Source of the DNA: Clostridia bacterium
Lineage (GTDB): Bacteria; Bacillota; Clostridia; TANB77; CAG-508
Direction of reading: 5' to 3'
Length of the DNA stretch: 35,162 bases
Assembly: GCA_022797145.1 (NCBI GenBank)
Contig: JAAWKA010000016.1
Location: forward strand, 1 to 35,162
Positions 32,267 through 35,162 of the stretch are shown here, piece by piece. Each line of letters opens with the position of its first letter. Within the stretch, counting starts at the first letter, position 1. Under the pieces are notes generated by a model. The model made no database searches, was not told the origin of the DNA, and was given only the letters and a program-made list of their open reading frames with translations. The position numbers were made by a program, and so were the translations under genes.

Positions 32267-33745
32267 ATGGAAAATTTAAGCTTATATCAAGATATAGCAA
32301 AACGTACAGATGGTGATATTTACATAGGAGTTGTTGGTCCTGTTAGAACAGGAAAATCAACATTTATAAAAAAATTTATGGATTTACTAGTTATTCCAAA
32401 TATTGATAATGAATATAAAAAGGAACGTGCTCGTGATGAATTACCTCAAAGTGCTGCTGGTCGTACTATTATGACTACAGAACCAAAATTCATTCCAAAT
32501 GAAGCAATAGATATTACTATTGGAGATAATTTAAAATTAAAAACTCGTTTAGTAGATTGTGTTGGTTATCTTGTTAACAATGCAATTGGTTATTTAGAAG
32601 ATGATGTTCCTAGAATGGTAAAAACACCTTGGTCTGAAGAAGAAATTCCCTTTGAGCAAGCAGCAGAAATAGGAACCCGAAAAGTAATTCAGGAACATTC
32701 TACAATAGGAATTTTAGTTACTACAGATGGTAGCATCACAGATATTCCAAGAGAAGACTACATCTCTTCTGAAGAAAGAGTTGTAAAGGAATTAAAAGAA
32801 TTAAATAAGCCTTTTATAATTGTTTTAAACTCAAATGAACCTTACTCTGAGTATACAAAGGAATTAGCAAAAAAATTAGAAGATAAATACCAAACAGCAG
32901 TTATTCCAACAGATTGTGCTAATTTAAATAGCGAAGATTTAAATGACATATTTGCAAGAATACTGTATGAATTTCCTATTGAACAAATAAATATCAATTT
33001 CCCTAGATGGGTTGATGGACTAAATGATGAACATTGGCTAAAGCAAAAGTTATATTCAGAAATACAAGATGCCTTTAACAATGTAACTATCCTAAAACAA
33101 GTTGATTTAAGTATAACTAAAATACAAAAAACTGAAATTATAGAAAAAACTTTATTAGATGAAATAAGACTTGGTAATGGAAATGTGAACATTTCTATTA
33201 ATTTGAAAGAAGAATTATTTTATCAAATCTTAACTGAAATTTCTGGGGTTACTATTTCTAATGAAGGTGATTTGTTTTCCATTATCACAAAACTTGCTCA
33301 TACTAAGAAAGAATACGATAAAATTTCATATGCTTTAGAAGAAGTTAAAGCAACAGGATATGGCATTGTTACTCCTTCTATGGAAGAATTAATACTTGAT
33401 GAGCCAGAAATGGTAAAACAAGGAAGCAGATTCGGTGTAAAATTAAAAGCTAAAGCTCCTTCTATACATATGATCCGTGCAGATATAGAAACAGAAGTAT
33501 CACCTATTGTTGGAAGCGAAAAACAATCTGAAGAGCTAGTAAATTATTTACTTTCAGAATTTGAAAGTGACCCTAAAAAAATCTGGGAATCTAATATCTT
33601 TGGAAAAAGTTTGCATGAGCTAGTAAATGAAGGATTACAAAACAAATTATGTCGTATGCCAGAAGATGCCCAAGGCAAGTTACAAGAAACATTAGAACGT
33701 ATAGTAAATGAAGGCAGTGGTGGACTAATTTGCATTATATTATAA
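32267..33745 (+). CDS. spoIVA: Stage IV sporulation protein A
   Basis: 492 residues, the usual length. SpoIVA is an ATPase that polymerises on the outer forespore membrane to form the base of the spore coat. The N-terminal TRAFAC-like nucleotide domain has the Walker A GPVRTGKST (24-32) and the switch-like DELPQSAAGRTIMTTEPKF (about 58-76), then LVDCVGY. The middle and C-terminal domains are well conserved to the amphipathic end GSGGLICIIL. ATG at 32267 follows GAGGGGG. It confirms that the host forms endospores. Confidence 0.97.
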   Translation: MENLSLYQDIAKRTDGDIYIGVVGPVRTGKSTFIKKFMDLLVIPNIDNEYKKERARDELPQSAAGRTIMTTEPKFIPNEAIDITIGDNLKLKTRLVDCVGYLVNNAIGYLEDDVPRMVKTPWSEEEIPFEQAAEIGTRKVIQEHSTIGILVTTDGSITDIPREDYISSEERVVKELKELNKPFIIVLNSNEPYSEYTKELAKKLEDKYQTAVIPTDCANLNSEDLNDIFARILYEFPIEQININFPRWVDGLNDEHWLKQKLYSEIQDAFNNVTILKQVDLSITKIQKTEIIEKTLLDEIRLGNGNVNISINLKEELFYQILTEISGVTISNEGDLFSIITKLAHTKKEYDKISYALEEVKATGYGIVTPSMEELILDEPEMVKQGSRFGVKLKAKAPSIHMIRADIETEVSPIVGSEKQSEELVNYLLSEFESDPKKIWESNIFGKSLHELVNEGLQNKLCRMPEDAQGKLQETLERIVNEGSGGLICIIL

Positions 33746-33796
33746 CTAAAAATAAAATTGACTTAGACTTTAGCTAAGTCAATTTTATTTTTAGTT
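33744..33796. terminator. Terminator after spoIVA
   Basis: Perfect 23-bp stem (33744-33766 with 33774-33796), 7-nt loop, overlapping the spoIVA stop codon. It may also stop leftward transcripts from the XRE gene. Confidence 0.8.
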
Positions 33797-33885
33797 AATC
33801 TAGTTTTTTAAGTAATGGTAACTTAATTTTTACTAAATCACTTTTAAATGTCTCTCTAATTATTTGTCTTAATCTTTTAATATGA

Positions 33886-33908
33886 TATAGAATGAATTAC
33901 ACTCTATA
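33886..33908. repeat. Palindrome copy 1 (behind triple-HTH gene)
   Basis: TATAGAATG-AATTA-CACTCTATA, a 23-bp near-palindrome 24 bp beyond the stop of the minus-strand XRE gene. The second copy is at 34927-34949; each arm of one differs from the other by a single A/G exchange. Confidence 0.6.
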
Positions 33909-33931
33909 TTTACACCTCATTGGATATTTTT

Positions 33932-34543
33932 TTAATCTTGTAATACTCCATATACCAAACCAGCGCTTAAAACTTCATCCAATTTTTTTATTGTTTTCAT
34001 ATTTGGACTGGTTTCATCACATAATATTCTCCGAATTGTTTCTTGATGTAAGCCTGCTTTATTAGCTAGAGTTTTTGGTGACATTCCTGAACTTCTTATT
34101 GCTTCTTTCAATTTTTCATGCCTACAAGAAATTACAGTATTGCTTTTAGTTTGAGAATCCCTTATTTTTTTTAATGCTTGAGTCAACTTTTTCAGAGTTT
34201 TACTTGTAGGTTCTATCTTTCCACTTTCAATATTTTTTAGTGTCTTTACTGATATTCCTGCTTCATTGCTTAGTCGTTTCATATCTACCCCCAAATCAAG
34301 TCTTTCTTTTAGAATTTCTATTCCAATTGATTGTTGTTGGTCCTCTCCCTCAATAATCTCTTCCCAAGGAATACCTAAAAATTTTAGTACTATTACACTA
34401 CAAATAGTCAGCCGTATTGGGTTATTTCCTTGTTCTAAGTGAGAAATTGTCCCTAATGAAACATAACATTTTTCAGCTAACTTAGCTTGTGACAGTCTCA
34501 ATTCTTTTCTCTTCCGAATTATTTCCTCTCTTACATCCAACAA
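33932..34543 (-). CDS. Transcription regulator with three XRE-type HTH domains
   Basis: 203 residues holding three helix-turn-helix units of the Cro/C1 type in tandem: about 5-58 (LSQAKLAEKCYVSLGTISHL), 74-126 (DMKRLSNEAGISVKTLKNIE) and 143-197 (MSPKTLANKAGLHQETIRRI). No separate effector domain is visible. The start is TTG at 34543, eight bases after GGAGG. The nearby ATG is out of frame and meets a stop at once. The third unit resembles the partial XRE protein at the right edge. A promoter and a palindrome lie upstream, and self-regulation is likely. GC is slightly above the local average. Confidence 0.85.
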   Translation of the reverse strand: MLDVREEIIRKRKELRLSQAKLAEKCYVSLGTISHLEQGNNPIRLTICSVIVLKFLGIPWEEIIEGEDQQQSIGIEILKERLDLGVDMKRLSNEAGISVKTLKNIESGKIEPTSKTLKKLTQALKKIRDSQTKSNTVISCRHEKLKEAIRSSGMSPKTLANKAGLHQETIRRILCDETSPNMKTIKKLDEVLSAGLVYGVLQD

Positions 34544-34581
34544 ATTCTTGTCCTCCTTTTTCTACCAAATATTATATATAT

Positions 34582-34610
34582 ATTATATATCAATATTATG
34601 TAAATGTCTA
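34582..34610 (-). promoter_or_regulatory. Promoter of the triple-HTH gene
   Basis: TAGACA (34610-34605), exactly 17 bases, then TATAAT (34587-34582) on the minus strand. Confidence 0.5.
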
Positions 34611-34628
34611 GTAGTTTCAATTAACTTT

Positions 34629-34644
34629 TTTAAGTGTACTTAAA
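34629..34644. promoter_or_regulatory. Operator-like palindrome upstream of the triple-HTH gene
   Basis: TTTAAGT-GT-ACTTAAA, two perfect 7-bp arms around a 2-bp centre, about 18 bp upstream of the -35. This is a typical size for an XRE dimer site. Confidence 0.45.
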
Positions 34645-34700
34645 TTATTAGATATTAGGAATGGCAATATCAAATGATGTAATATTAAGCATTATTGAAA

Positions 34701-34860
34701 AATAAAGCAATCAAATTCACTAGGAAAAAATTTCTTTGCTTTATTAAGTTCCTTTTATTATTTTATATGAAAGAATATATAAAATAATAAAAGGAACTTA
34801 ATAAGAATGAACCCTGTACAATACAAAGTTCATTCTCAAGTTTCCTAATAGCAATCAAAT
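34701..34860. repeat. Chain of three hairpins between the XRE genes
   Basis: Three adjoining inverted repeats occur: 34701-34710 with 34736-34745 (10 bp), 34741-34768 with 34777-34804 (28 bp, perfect, 8-nt loop) and 34804-34812 with 34828-34836 (9 bp). The direct repeat AGCAATCAAAT occurs at 34705-34715 and 34850-34860, flanking the structure, and TAGGAAA/TTTCCTA forms an outer pair. No gene is visible in 34544-34979. It could be a terminator group, a structured RNA or a small non-autonomous mobile element. Confidence 0.55.
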
Positions 34861-34926
34861 GAATTTTTCTAAATCTTTTTCTAATTTTTTATTTCATCTT
34901 TCAATTGTTTTAGGTTTTCAATATAC

Positions 34927-34949
34927 TATAGAGTGAATTACATTCTATA
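34927..34949. repeat. Palindrome copy 2 (behind the partial XRE gene)
   Basis: TATAGAGTG-AATTA-CATTCTATA, 31 bp beyond the stop of the partial XRE gene. The flanking bases (AATATA before, TATTTTAC after) also match copy 1 at 33886-33908 closely. Confidence 0.6.
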
Positions 34950-34979
34950 TTTTACTTTATTTGCTAATATTGGAATTTA

Positions 34980-35162
34980 TCATTTTGAATATTGTAATGC
35001 TATTTTTAGTTTTTCATATATGTTATCAGATATTAATTTAACTCCTAAAACCTTCTCTAATTTTTTTATTGTTTTTACTCTTATATTATCTTTACCTTGT
35101 AATATTTTATTAACTGTACTATAAGATACATTTACTTTATCTGCTAATGTTCTGGATGTCAT
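34980..35162 (-). CDS. XRE-type HTH protein, probably 5'-truncated by the window edge
   Basis: 60 residues are visible. MTSRTLADKVNVSYSTVNKI and the following helix with IRVKTIKKLEKVLGVKL form one Cro/C1-type HTH, close in pattern to the third unit of the neighbouring regulator (MSPKTLANKAG..., MKTIKKLDEVL). The frame begins with an ATG exactly at the window edge, but HTH domains of this family normally have a first helix before this point, so the true start probably lies outside the window. The last 15 residues form a short helix. Confidence 0.75.
   Translation of the reverse strand: MTSRTLADKVNVSYSTVNKILQGKDNIRVKTIKKLEKVLGVKLISDNIYEKLKIALQYSK

Noticed and set aside
34701..34860. CRISPR array or retron
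   Set aside because: The repeats are inverted rather than regularly spaced direct repeats, and there is no cas or reverse transcriptase gene in the window.

Overview
The window is a piece of a very AT-rich (mostly 22-30% GC) genome with strong AGGAGG-type ribosome binding sites. It carries PolC, SpoIVA and a cotJABC operon, so the host is an endospore-forming, probably anaerobic Firmicute of the Clostridia type; an uncultured gut lineage would fit, but that is inference. The first ~104 bases are different: about 53% GC, and on the minus strand they encode a fragment of methylmalonyl-CoA mutase that breaks off inside a repeat of the neighbouring gene. This looks like a chimeric contig end.

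Layout: 105-903 (-) is the start of a secreted repeat protein. 1231-6060 (-) holds an LCP cell-wall ligase, argS, a small membrane protein and phosphofructokinase. 6153-9087 (-) is a two-gene extracellular O-acylation cassette (MBOAT plus SGNH protein), with a one-base frameshift in the MBOAT gene. 9302-11038 has an unknown (+) gene, a rhodanese and an AIM24-family protein, followed by an intergenic region with five DnaA-box-like 9-mers in 80 bp. 11382-20255 (-) is the conserved operon pyrH-frr-uppS-cdsA-rseP-polC plus a DUF1294 gene, without the dxr and ispG genes often found in it. 20421-21299 (+) is an RluA-type pseudouridine synthase that looks leaderless. 21353-23498 (-) has an unknown small protein and an acyl-CoA synthetase with an operator-like palindrome inside its promoter.

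23668-25833 (+) encodes an NrdD-like protein that keeps the ATP-cone and most of the core but has Asp where the catalytic Cys is expected and lacks the whole C-terminal zinc/glycyl-radical domain. I regard this probable pseudoenzyme as the most unusual gene here. Next come a GH25-LysM lysozyme (-), RNase HI (-), TmcAL (+), cotJABC (+; all three proteins carry Cys-rich extensions), a short-form GlmU (-) and SpoIVA (+). The right end (33800-35162) looks accessory: two XRE regulators, one with three HTH domains, each followed by a copy of the same 23-bp palindrome, with a chain of hairpins between them.

Functionally the window mixes envelope building (LCP, UppS, CdsA, RseP, GlmU, MBOAT/SGNH, lysozyme), translation and replication housekeeping (ArgS, Frr, PyrH, PolC, RNase HI, TmcAL), central metabolism (Pfk, acyl-CoA synthetase) and spore coat assembly (SpoIVA, CotJABC). 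I saw no tRNA, rRNA, CRISPR array or transposase gene.
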